DNA of 13,433 nt from JBHELG01 sp046263195 (GTDB lineage Bacteria > Actinomycetota > Nitriliruptoria > Nitriliruptorales > JAHWKO01). The position numbers and the translations under genes were made by a program. This document shows positions 1 to 7,194 of this stretch, in pieces. The DNA is taken from the NCBI GenBank assembly GCA_046263195.1, contig JBHELG010000117.1:1-13433 (forward strand), written 5' to 3'. A model generated the notes under the pieces. It was not told where the DNA came from and did not search any database. It saw only the letters and a list, made by a program, of their open reading frames with translations. Within the stretch, counting starts at the first letter, position 1. Every line of letters begins with the position of its first letter.

Positions 1-593
1 GCACCACGAGAATCCCGAAGGCGGAGATCAACGGCGTCTACGGGGCGATGGTGAAGAGGTTCAGCAAGAAGTTGCTCGGCGAGGTGCCGGCGCCGCTCGG
101 GGTGTATTGGAACAACCGCCCGGTGCTGAAGGGCTACTTCGCGATCAGCGGCAAGGCCCAGAAGTGGAAGGCGTGCGACCCCAGCCTGAAGTCGTTCGCC
201 CACATGGCGGTCGCATCGCTGGTGGGCTGCACCTGGTGCCTCGACTTCGGTTACTTTCAGGCCCACAACGAGGACCTCGACTTGGAGAAGGCGCGCGAGG
301 TGCCTCGCTGGCGCGAGTCGGATTTGTTCTCGCCGCTGGAGCGCGACGTGATGGCGTACGCCGAGGCGATGACCCAGACGCCACCCACGGTCACCGACGA
401 GATGTCCGCCCGGTTGCTGGAGCAACTCGGGGCGGCAGCGATGGTCGAGCTGACCGCGTTCATCGCGCTGGCCAACTTCTATGCGCGGTCCAACGTGGCG
501 TTCGGAATCGAGTCGGACGGCTTCGCGGAGGCTTGTGACCTCAAGCCCTTGGCCGAGCCGACCGCCCAGCCGGGGGTAGCGTCCACAGTATGA
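1..593 (+). CDS. Carboxymuconolactone decarboxylase / AhpD-like protein (5' truncated by window edge)
   Basis: The reading frame is open from base 3 (codons for TTRIPKAEINGVYGAM), so the true start lies before the window; the ATG at 48 is internal. The protein resembles the CMD family of all-alpha proteins related to the peroxidase AhpD. Counting from the ATG at 48, a CxxC redox pair is visible at C61-T-W-C64, with a histidine at 73 as in the AhpD-type active site (CxxC followed by H). In known relatives this motif reduces peroxides or handles thiol chemistry; the substrate here is unknown. The TGA stop overlaps the ATG of the sigma factor (ATGA, 590-593), so the two are almost certainly co-translated. 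CMD genes are the commonest neighbours and targets of ECF41 sigma factors, so this gene is probably both partner and target; its promoter is outside the window. Confidence 0.88.
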   Translation, partial: TTRIPKAEINGVYGAMVKRFSKKLLGEVPAPLGVYWNNRPVLKGYFAISGKAQKWKACDPSLKSFAHMAVASLVGCTWCLDFGYFQAHNEDLDLEKAREVPRWRESDLFSPLERDVMAYAEAMTQTPPTVTDEMSARLLEQLGAAAMVELTAFIALANFYARSNVAFGIESDGFAEACDLKPLAEPTAQPGVASTV

Positions 594-1462
594 GCGATGA
601 CCCGTTCGTCATCCACCGCGGCCTGCTCTTCACGGTCGCCTACGAAATGCTCGGCTCGGCGGCCGAGGCCGAGGACGTCGTGCAGGAGACCTGGCTACGG
701 TGGGCCGACGTCGACCACGCCGGAGTGTGCGACCCGCGTGCGTACCTGGTGCGGATCGTGACCCGCCAGTCGCTCAACCGTCTGCGCACACTCTCCCGCC
801 GGCGGGAGGACTACGTGGGGGAGTGGCTGCCGGAGCCGCTGCTGACCAGCCCCGACGTTGCTGAGGACCTCGAGCTCGCCGAGAGCGTCTCGATCGCGAT
901 GCTCACCGTGCTCGAGACGCTCGGCCCGGCCGAGCGGGCGGTGTTCGTGCTGCGCGAGGTCTTCGACACGCCCTACGACGAGATCGCCGAGGCCGTCGGC
1001 AAGACGCCGGCAGCCGTGCGCCAGATCGCCAGTCGGGCGCGGAACCACGTGGCCGCCCGACGCCCGCGGATGGAGGTCGACCGGACCGAGCAGCAGCAGG
1101 TCGTGGAGCAGTTCCTGACCGCGATCAACTGCGGTGATGTGCAGGGTCTGATGGACGTGCTGGCACCGGACGTCGTCCTGATCGCAGATGGCGGCGGCCT
1201 GGCACCCGCCGTCCGGCACCCGGTCGAGGGCATGGAACAGGTGGCAGCGCTGCTCTCCGGCCTCAGGCGGGTGGCGCCCGACGCGGTGGTTGCCACGACG
1301 TGGCTCAACGCAGCCCCGGCGGTTCGGATCGAGCTGGCCGGCGCGCTGGACACCGCGGTCAGCCTAGCCATCGACAACGGCCGGATCACCCGCATCTACG
1401 CGATCCGCAACCCCCACAAGCTCGCCCGCCTCGACAAGCCGGCGCCCCTTTCGCGAGGTTGA
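590..1462 (+). CDS. ECF41-type (SigJ-like) RNA polymerase sigma factor with C-terminal SnoaL-like domain
   Basis: This 290-residue protein is an extracytoplasmic-function sigma factor. Region sigma2 spans about residues 8-75 (it includes AEAEDVVQETWLRW and the -10-binding part). The linker carries WLPEPL (79-84), a hallmark of ECF41. Region sigma4 covers about 105-155 (LGPAERAVFVLREVFD, then the helix-turn-helix TPAAVRQIASRAR). A SnoaL/NTF2-like C-terminal domain follows from about 165 to 280, with DGGG at 200-203 and NPHKL at 274-278, the counterparts of the DGGGK and NPDKL signatures of ECF41. In characterised ECF41 members this extension controls sigma activity and no separate anti-sigma factor is needed; none is seen here. 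The start overlaps the CMD stop by ATGA. Known ECF41 members usually activate the linked CMD/oxidoreductase/epimerase gene. The signal it senses cannot be read from the sequence. Confidence 0.93.
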   Translation: MSDDPFVIHRGLLFTVAYEMLGSAAEAEDVVQETWLRWADVDHAGVCDPRAYLVRIVTRQSLNRLRTLSRRREDYVGEWLPEPLLTSPDVAEDLELAESVSIAMLTVLETLGPAERAVFVLREVFDTPYDEIAEAVGKTPAAVRQIASRARNHVAARRPRMEVDRTEQQQVVEQFLTAINCGDVQGLMDVLAPDVVLIADGGGLAPAVRHPVEGMEQVAALLSGLRRVAPDAVVATTWLNAAPAVRIELAGALDTAVSLAIDNGRITRIYAIRNPHKLARLDKPAPLSRG

Positions 1463-1771
1463 CTCGAGCGTGAACACATCGATGGCCGCGCATCGCCCGT
1501 CCAGGACGGAGGTTTCGTCATGACCGCGACGACACGTCGGCGCAGTCAAGGTCCTCACGGTTACGGGCGGACCACCACCTCGAGGAAGCCGCCCGTAGCG
1601 GGGACTAGCGGGCGGAGACTGAGGCCGAGGACGGCGGTAGTCGGGTCCAACGGGGTGGGCTAGCGGCAACCATCGTGGGTTCGAATATGGCGCCCCTACC
1701 GGCAAAGTGAGCCACTGCGAGGTCGATTCTTGAGCACCCTCATTCGAGCGCGATGACCCTTTACCGTCTCG
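1463..1771. other. Non-coding stretch between sigma factor and hydrolase fragment
   Basis: No convincing gene is seen. A 47-codon open frame starts at ATG 1520 behind a good GGAGG (about 1508-1512, 7-nt gap), but its product is Arg/Thr/Pro-rich and resembles nothing I know. In another frame a few codons read VKVLTVTGG, reminiscent of a nucleotide-binding motif, but too short to build on. The length (about 100 codons) would suit the missing N-terminal part of the hydrolase that follows, but I could not recover it in any frame. Confidence 0.4.
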
Positions 1772-2338
1772 ATGGGCGATCGTTCCGGCCCGCCGTTCGA
1801 GCGCGTCGCGCTCGCCGGCCACTCCGGGGATGGGGTGATCGCCGAGCTGACGGCGGTGTCGTTCCACAGGGTTGATGCGCTGATCGTGACGGGGTGGGCA
1901 GACGGGGGCGCCCACCCATTCGTCCCCCGGGCATTCACTCGAATGAGGCAGCGATGCGTGACCGCACCGGGATCGAAGCGACCGGGCGGAGCCGGCGGCT
2001 GGGCGTTTTTGTTCACGCGAAGGGAGCTCGAGATGCTCGTGCACGACGTCGATCCGCAGGTGCTCGAGGCTTTCATCGCGGTCTATGAGCAGGACCCCTG
2101 CGGCTGGTTCGGGGACTCGGAGACAGCGCTGACCGCGAACATCGCCCGCGCCCCCACGGTCGACGTCCCCGTGCTCCTGGTCAGCGGAGAGCACGACGCC
2201 GTCGCGCCGCCCCCCGCCGTCGAACTCCAGCGCGCACGCTACGAGCTGGGCAGAGACGACGTGACCTGCCTCATGGTTGCCGGAACCGGCCACCAGATCA
2301 TGTTCGAACGCCGGGCGCCGGTGTGCGTGCTGGCTTGA
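1772..2338 (+). pseudogene. Truncated alpha/beta-hydrolase fold protein
   Basis: The frame encodes FERVALAGHSGDGVIAEL near its start: a GHSxDG nucleophile elbow with the serine at about residue 18. Intact alpha/beta-hydrolases have about 80-100 residues before this point, carrying the oxyanion-hole strand. They are missing, and an in-frame TGA lies at 1754, only 18 bases upstream. Later come VDVPVLLVSGEHDAVAPP (the strand and acidic residue of the triad) and GTGHQIMFE (the catalytic histidine), so all three triad positions are recognisable. The frame ends abruptly after RRAPVCVLA; the +1 frame downstream reads WLEFLADRTR, which looks like the expected C-terminal helix, so a small indel near 2320-2335 is likely. 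No Shine-Dalgarno sequence precedes ATG 1772. I read this as a decayed gene; a short functional hydrolase is unlikely. The substrate is unknown. Confidence 0.7.
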
Positions 2339-2754
2339 GTTCCTAGCTGACCGCACGCGGCTTCTGACGACGCGCCACGGGTTGTGCCGCACCCCGTAGC
2401 CCTTCGGGACGGCTCCCGGCGCCGGAGCGTCACCACCCTTCGGCTGCCGCTGCACCTCACACCGGCCTGGCGGCCATCCGATCATCGGTGCGCGCTGCAC
2501 CGAGCCCGCCACCAAACAAACCGGGCGCCGCCCGCGGCCGCTCCTCCTCGTCGCGACACCCCGTGCACTTGGAACGGGCGGCGCGGACATGGTCCCCAAT
2601 CTGCAGGTGCCCGTCGAACCGAGGTCACTCGACTGGATGAATGGCAGCGGCCAGAGCACACTTCGTCGTCCTCTCCAGAAGACGCTTGGATGCGGGGCAC
2701 TGACGACCAGAATCGCGAAGAGCGGCGCCTGAAGCGAGCCTCGGGGGCGGGAGG
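2339..2754. other. Intergenic region ahead of the ABC importer operon
   Basis: About 415 bases without a recognisable gene. The first 60 bases may hold the frameshifted tail of the hydrolase fragment. Open frames here on both strands have low-complexity Arg/Pro/Ser-rich products typical of chance frames in GC-rich DNA. The importer promoter should lie here, but I found no clear -35/-10 pair and no LacI-type palindrome. Confidence 0.4.
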
Positions 2755-2876
2755 ATGAAGCTGCTCGACCCGAAGAGGTGGAGGCCGGCCGGTTTTGCCA
2801 ACCAGCCCGGCCTCGTCTGGAACCGTGGATCGGAGGGTGTTCGCGCCGGGACCCGTCGGGCTTTCAGGGGGGCCAG

Positions 2877-3746
2877 GTGATCCTGCTCCTCATCCTGGCT
2901 TTGCTGCTCGTGCTCGTGCTCCTGCTCCTGCGACCGGTCGAAGAGGCTCGACTGGTGGTCCGGGCCCTTATCATCGTCGTCTTTCTCTCCCCTGTCGTGT
3001 TCATGGTGCTTGGATCGCTGCGCGATGTGGGTCTGCCACCCCCTAGGGGCTTCGAGTTGATCCCGGAGGGAGCGGGTGTCGAGGCCTACCGCTCCATCGG
3101 CGACCATGTCCCGCTGGCCCGCCTGCTCGGCAACTCGGCTGTGGTGACCCTTGTAGCCGTACCGGTGACCGTCGTTGTCGCCAGCTGGGCCGGTTTCGCG
3201 ATGGCCCAACTCGGGCGTCCACTGCAACGTCTGCTGCTCGGTCTCACCGTGGGCATGCTCGTGATCCCGCTGCCCATGGTGTGGGCGCCTCGTTTCGCCC
3301 TCTACCACCGGCTCGGGGTACTCGACAGCCTCGTCCCCCTGATCGCGCCCGCCCTGGTCGCAACCACGCCCTTCACGGTGCTGCTCACCTACCGGGCGTT
3401 TCGTCGCGTTCCACCCGAGGTGTTCGAGGCCGCTCGAGTCGAGGGGGCAAGCGCTTTCACCACCTGGTTGCGGGTGGGGCTGCCGTTGGTGCGTCCCACG
3501 ACCACGGCCGTTTCCGCCATCGCCTTCGCCCTGCACTGGGGCAATTACCTCGACGCACTGCTTTACATCCGGTCTCCGGAGAATCGCACTCTGCCGCTGG
3601 GTCTGGCCCAGCTGACCGGCTTGGACACCAACGACACGCCGATCCTCCTGGCGGGTGCGGTGGTGCTCACCCTGCCCCCCCTGATCCTCCTGGCACTGGT
3701 CCAGCGGCCTCTTCTGGAAGCGGTCGACCTCTCACGACACCGCTGA
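2877..3746 (+). CDS. Carbohydrate ABC transporter permease, MalG-like (CUT1 family)
   Basis: This inner-membrane permease is one half of the translocation pore of a sugar importer. Counting from GTG 2877 (289 residues), hydrophobic segments lie at about 1-18, 28-46, 86-110, 118-137, 155-172, 208-222 and 256-276. The cytoplasmic EAA loop that docks on the ATPase is clear: EAARVEG at 184-190 and GLP at 201-203, matching EAA-x3-G-x9-x-LP. The start is uncertain. GTG 2877 forms a GTGA overlap with the stop of a doubtful 41-codon frame (2755-2880) and has a G-rich stretch 4 bases upstream. A second GTG at 2955, with AGAGG 7 bases upstream, would remove the extra N-terminal hydrophobic segment and give a more typical MalG length. 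The next gene begins 24 bases downstream, so this is the first clear gene of the operon. Confidence 0.88.
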   Translation: MILLLILALLLVLVLLLLRPVEEARLVVRALIIVVFLSPVVFMVLGSLRDVGLPPPRGFELIPEGAGVEAYRSIGDHVPLARLLGNSAVVTLVAVPVTVVVASWAGFAMAQLGRPLQRLLLGLTVGMLVIPLPMVWAPRFALYHRLGVLDSLVPLIAPALVATTPFTVLLTYRAFRRVPPEVFEAARVEGASAFTTWLRVGLPLVRPTTTAVSAIAFALHWGNYLDALLYIRSPENRTLPLGLAQLTGLDTNDTPILLAGAVVLTLPPLILLALVQRPLLEAVDLSRHR

Positions 3747-3770
3747 GGTGAAGAAGGAGCTTCCACGCTC

Positions 3771-5024
3771 ATGAGCCTGCGGTCGACCCTTCTCCTCGTC
3801 GTCTTCCTCGCTCTGACGGCCGCCTGCGGGGGGGCCACGGGCAGCGGAGCGACTGGGGACGCCCATGACCTGCAGGGGCGGATCGTGGTGCAGGCCGCCG
3901 GCGGAGAAAGCGAGATCAAGGCGATCGAGGAAGTCGCCGACGCGTTCGAGACGGCCAACCCGGGCGTCGAGGTCGAGGTGGTGGGAGTGGCCCAGCAGGG
4001 CGATCACATGGCCAGACTGGCTACTGCCTTCGCCGGCGGCGACCCGCCGGACGTCTTCTTGCTCAACTACCGCCGATTCGGCCAGTTCGCTGCCAAGGGG
4101 GTCATCGAGCCGGCCGACCTGGGCGACTTGAAACGCGTGGACTTCTACGAGGCCGCCCTCGAAGCCTTCACCTTCGAGGGCAGGACCCTGTGCCTGCCGC
4201 AGAACCTGTCCAGCACCGTCGTGTTCTTCAACCCTGCGCTGTTTCACGCGGCGGGAGTAGCACTGCCGACGCCGGGATGGAGCGTCGTCGACCTGCGCCG
4301 TTCAGCTGAGCTGCTGGCGGACGCCGGGATCGAGGCCATCGGGTTCGAGACCTCCTTCCGGACGGTACCTCCGTTCATGTGGGCTGCCGGTGCAGAGGTG
4401 GTGGACAGCACCGACAAGCCCTCGGTCATCAGCCTGAACACGCGCACGGGGCGCGCTGTCCTCACCTATCTGAAGGACCTCCTGGTTCTGGGGATAGACG
4501 CAAACGAGGCGGCGGCCGACCCACCCGAGGAGCGTTTCGCCCGAGGCGAGCTGGCGATGTTCCTTGATAGCCGGCGGGCGGTGCCAAAGTTCCGCAAGAG
4601 CCAGGGCCTGCAGTTCGACGTGGTCCCTCTCCCGACGAGCAAAGCCGCCGCCACCCTCCTCGCCTCGGACGCGTACTGTGTCTCGAAGGTGAGCAACGAG
4701 AAGGCCCTGGCCCTGGCCTTCGCCCGCTTCACGGTGGGACCCGAGGGCGGCAGGGTTCTCGCCGCAACCGGGCGCACCGTCCCCTCCTTCAAGGCCCTCG
4801 CCGAGAGCCCAGCCTTCCTCGCCCCAGACGAGCAGCCTCCCTCGTCCCGGGTGTGGCTCGACGTCGTCCCCACCCTGCGTCGGCTTCCCAACGTCGGCCC
4901 TTGGAACCAGGCCGAGGAGGACGCCAGCAAGGTGCTGGAGCAGTTCTTCGCCGACAAGCTCTCCCTCGACGACACCGTCAGAAAGATCGAAGAAGAGTCG
5001 CGCGAGACCTTGACCCGGCAGTAG
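3771..5024 (+). CDS. Extracellular solute-binding lipoprotein of sugar ABC importer (family 1)
   Basis: This 417-residue protein captures the sugar outside the membrane and delivers it to the permeases. It begins with a lipoprotein signal peptide: hydrophobic residues 5-15, then LTAAC with the lipid-bearing cysteine at 19, followed by a Gly/Ser/Ala-rich tether. The mature part has features of the MalE/UgpB-like family: IEEVADAFETANPGVEVEV near 52-70, GGDPPDVF at 89-96, and FNPALFHAAGVALPTPGW at 153-170. AAGGRVLAATGRTVPS-type residues occur near the C-terminus. The start is supported by AAGGAG at 3754-3759, 11 bases ahead of ATG. It sits 24 bases after the MalG-like gene and 17 before the ATPase, so one transcript is likely. 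The ligand cannot be told from sequence; a mono- or oligosaccharide or glycerol-phosphate-like compound would fit. Confidence 0.92.
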   Translation: MSLRSTLLLVVFLALTAACGGATGSGATGDAHDLQGRIVVQAAGGESEIKAIEEVADAFETANPGVEVEVVGVAQQGDHMARLATAFAGGDPPDVFLLNYRRFGQFAAKGVIEPADLGDLKRVDFYEAALEAFTFEGRTLCLPQNLSSTVVFFNPALFHAAGVALPTPGWSVVDLRRSAELLADAGIEAIGFETSFRTVPPFMWAAGAEVVDSTDKPSVISLNTRTGRAVLTYLKDLLVLGIDANEAAADPPEERFARGELAMFLDSRRAVPKFRKSQGLQFDVVPLPTSKAAATLLASDAYCVSKVSNEKALALAFARFTVGPEGGRVLAATGRTVPSFKALAESPAFLAPDEQPPSSRVWLDVVPTLRRLPNVGPWNQAEEDASKVLEQFFADKLSLDDTVRKIEEESRETLTRQ

Positions 5025-5041
5025 GCAGAAGGAACCGGAAG

Positions 5042-6118
5042 GTGACAACGACTGGAGCCATCTTCGATGGCCTGGCCTGTGAAGGCCTCGGCTTCCGCTA
5101 CCCGGGTGCCGATCGCTGGGCGCTCCGCAACGTCGACCTGGCCGTCGCTCCCGGGCAGATTGTCGCCGTCGTGGGTCCTTCCGGATCAGGGAAGAGCACA
5201 CTGCTCCGGCTCGTGTGCGGGCTGGCCACACCCACCGAGGGGCTGGTGCGCTTCGGCCGGACGACAGCCGATGGCCTCGCACCGGAGCGCCGGCCGGTCG
5301 CAATGGTCTTCCAGGGCTTCGCCCTCTTCCCCCATCTGACGGTGCAGGAGAACATCGCATTCGGACCGCGCGTCCGGCGCGAGCCGAAAGACCGGGTTAC
5401 CAGCCGGGTCGCCCGGGCCGCCGACGCCCTCGGCATCACCGCCCTCCTGGACCGCTACCCCGCTCAGCTGTCGGGCGGCGAGTGCCAGCGCACCGCCCTC
5501 GCCCGAGCCCTCGTGCGGGAGCCACGCGTGTTTCTGCTGGACGAGCCCCTGTCCAGCCTCGATCCGGTCCTGCGAGCCGACTCCCGTCGCCTCCTCACGA
5601 GCCTGCTGCGGGCGGAGGGGCGCTGCGCGCTCTACGTCACGCACGACCAGGCCGAGGCGATGACCATGGGGGACTTGGTGGCCGTGCTGCGCAACGGGCA
5701 CCTCGAGCAGGTGGGGTCGCCACGGGACGTGTACGACCGGCCCGCTTCCCAATTCGTGGCGTCGTTTCTTGGCACCCCGCCCATGAGCCTTCTCACCGCC
5801 GATGCGGACGGCAAGGTGGGTCCGATCGTGCCTCCCATTCTGGTGCCGGTCGGAGGATCACTCGGGGTCAGGGCCGAAGACGTCACCCTCCTGCCGGGGG
5901 AGGGAAGGGGAAAGGGAACGGCGCAGGCGAGGGCCCTGGTTACTGGCGTGGAGGATGTCGGCCATGAGGCTCACGTGGAGCTCGCCCTCGGCGGTCAGGC
6001 CCTCGTGGCGCGGGTGGCCGCGGACGCCGCCCCCGCCCGTGACGAGTGGGTGTGGGTCCGTGTCGCCTTCGAGCGGGTGCGGGTGTTCGACGCGCAGGGC
6101 CGAGCAGTCGGTCCATGA
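5042..6118 (+). CDS. Sugar ABC importer ATP-binding protein, MalK/UgpC-like
   Basis: This 358-residue ATPase powers the importer. Visible motifs are Walker A GPSGSGKST (45-53), the Q-loop glutamine at 91 (VFQGFALFPHLT), the ABC signature LSGGECQR (143-150), Walker B VFLLDEP (163-169) with catalytic Glu168, the D-loop SSLD, and the H-loop histidine at 201 (YVTHDQAEAMT). A C-terminal regulatory region with a TOBE-like OB fold covers about 240-350, as in MalK/UgpC. The signature has Glu-Cys where most relatives have Gln-Gln; this should be tolerated. GTG 5042 was chosen because AGAAGG lies 9 bases upstream and the frame before it overlaps the binding-protein gene. The stop overlaps the next ATG (ATGA), coupling it to the MalF-like permease. 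It may also serve other importers, since MalK-type ATPases can be shared. Confidence 0.95.
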   Translation: MTTTGAIFDGLACEGLGFRYPGADRWALRNVDLAVAPGQIVAVVGPSGSGKSTLLRLVCGLATPTEGLVRFGRTTADGLAPERRPVAMVFQGFALFPHLTVQENIAFGPRVRREPKDRVTSRVARAADALGITALLDRYPAQLSGGECQRTALARALVREPRVFLLDEPLSSLDPVLRADSRRLLTSLLRAEGRCALYVTHDQAEAMTMGDLVAVLRNGHLEQVGSPRDVYDRPASQFVASFLGTPPMSLLTADADGKVGPIVPPILVPVGGSLGVRAEDVTLLPGEGRGKGTAQARALVTGVEDVGHEAHVELALGGQALVARVAADAAPARDEWVWVRVAFERVRVFDAQGRAVGP

Positions 6119-7059
6119 GAAGACCGACGCGCGGCCACCAGTTGAAAGGCGCTGGCTGGCTCGATTACCAGAGTGGCCTCCTGCTGTTGCTGGGCCCGTT
6201 CGTCGTCGGATCGCTGCTCCTCATCGTGCTCCCGGTTGCGGTTAGTTCCTTTTACGCCTTGACCAGCTACGATGCCCTCTCGGCGCCCGAGTTCCGGGGC
6301 CTTGTCACTATTCGCGGGCTGTTCAGCTCGGATGAGTTCGCTGACTCCGTGCGAGCGACGGCCATCTTGGCCGCCTTCGCCGTTCCTCTCCGGATTGGAG
6401 GAGCCCTCCTTCTGGCTCTGTTCCTCGACCGCCGGGAGCGGCTGGCAGCCGGAGCACGCACGGCCGCCTTCATGCCCGTCGTGCTCCCCGACGCCGCCAC
6501 CGCACTGGTCTGGTTGTGGGTGACCAACCCCATGTACGGACCAGCTGGCGCCTTGGCGCGTGGGCTGGGGTGGGAGGGCCCGCTGCTCCTCGACCCATGG
6601 GGAGCTCGTCTGACGCTCGTCGCTGTCAGTTCTCTAGCCCTCGGGGAGGGCTTCCTGGTGCTGCTGGCTGCTCGCCGGGAACTACCCGAAGCCGTCTATG
6701 ACGTGGCCCGACTCGAGGGGGCCGGCCGGGGGGCGGTCTTCCAGCGGGTCACCTTGCCTCTTCTCGCCCCGGTCCTGGGCTTCCTCGTGGCTCGCGACCT
6801 CGTCATGAGTCTGCAGGTCACGCTCGTTCCCACCCTCCTGCTCACCAACGGCGGGCCCCTCAACGCGACCAGGACGCTGCCGTTCTTCGTCTACGAGCAA
6901 GGATTCTTCGAGCTGCGTCTCGGCGACGCCGCGGCCGCCGCGGTGATCCTGTTCGGAGCGACTCTTGTCCTAGTCGTTGTTGAACTGCTGGTCCTCCGAC
7001 GCTGGCTGCGAGCCCTGGGCGGCGGTGGCGGAGGCCGCCTCCTCACTCGTGCCGCATGA
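6115..7059 (+). CDS. Carbohydrate ABC transporter permease, MalF-like (CUT1 family)
   Basis: This 314-residue membrane protein is the second half of the pore. The N-terminus is basic and cytoplasmic (RRPTRGHQLKG), followed by a first membrane segment at about 20-45 and further segments near 80-104, 117-137, 165-186, 216-236 and 273-295. The EAA loop reads DVARLEGAG at 196-204, with LP at 214-215; the usual EAA is DVA here, a common variation in MalF-like partners. TNGGPLNAT (244-252) and the tyrosine at 260 match the conserved end of the family. ATG 6115 overlaps the ATPase stop as ATGA, and a longer in-frame extension to 6046 would lie wholly inside the ATPase gene. The C-terminus ends in a Gly-rich basic tail. 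It is the last gene of the operon and faces the convergent beta-helix gene 135 bases away. No sugar hydrolase or regulator accompanies the operon. Confidence 0.93.
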   Translation: MRRPTRGHQLKGAGWLDYQSGLLLLLGPFVVGSLLLIVLPVAVSSFYALTSYDALSAPEFRGLVTIRGLFSSDEFADSVRATAILAAFAVPLRIGGALLLALFLDRRERLAAGARTAAFMPVVLPDAATALVWLWVTNPMYGPAGALARGLGWEGPLLLDPWGARLTLVAVSSLALGEGFLVLLAARRELPEAVYDVARLEGAGRGAVFQRVTLPLLAPVLGFLVARDLVMSLQVTLVPTLLLTNGGPLNATRTLPFFVYEQGFFELRLGDAAAAAVILFGATLVLVVVELLVLRRWLRALGGGGGGRLLTRAA

Positions 7060-7099
7060 CGCCCGGACCACCCTCGCGCTGAAGGGCCCTAGGGTGCGC

Positions 7100-7142
7100 A
7101 AAAAGCCGACCGGCGCTGCAGGCGTCCCCGCGTCGCCGGTCG
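7100..7142 (-). terminator. Intrinsic terminator of the beta-helix gene
   Basis: On the - strand a 9-bp stem (CGACCGGCG pairing with CGCCGGTCG; arms at 7134-7142 and 7107-7115, 18-nt loop) is followed by GC and then TTTTT (the run of five A on the + strand at 7100-7104). This is a classical Rho-independent terminator about 53 bases past the TAG of the minus-strand gene. On the + strand there is no T run after the stem, so it should not stop the importer transcript well. Confidence 0.75.
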
Positions 7143-7194
7143 AGAGTGATCGAGCCGTTCGTTTGCGATCCTGGAACGGCGCTGCGCGCAGCTC

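Noticed and set aside
1520..1663. Small 47-codon frame with a good Shine-Dalgarno.
   Set aside because: The composition is low-complexity, it resembles no family, and it falls in a region of apparent decay; a real small protein cannot be excluded.
1670..1700. GGTTCGAAT at 1677-1685 looks like a tRNA T-loop.
   Set aside because: The bases on either side do not form a T-stem, and no anticodon or acceptor stem can be drawn around it.
1364..2659. Long minus-strand open frame (431 codons).
   Set aside because: It is antisense to the sigma factor and hydrolase; the product is Arg/Gly/Pro-rich with no domain, as expected of chance frames in GC-rich DNA.
2625..3536. Minus-strand open frame of 303 codons rich in His, Gln, Glu and Asp.
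   Set aside because: It is the antisense shadow of the Leu/Val-rich membrane protein gene, which produces exactly this kind of hydrophilic composition.
5042..7059. Considered a drug-export or spermidine-type ABC system.
   Set aside because: The MalK-like C-terminal TOBE region, two single-domain permeases with EAA loops and a family-1-type binding lipoprotein fit a sugar importer best.
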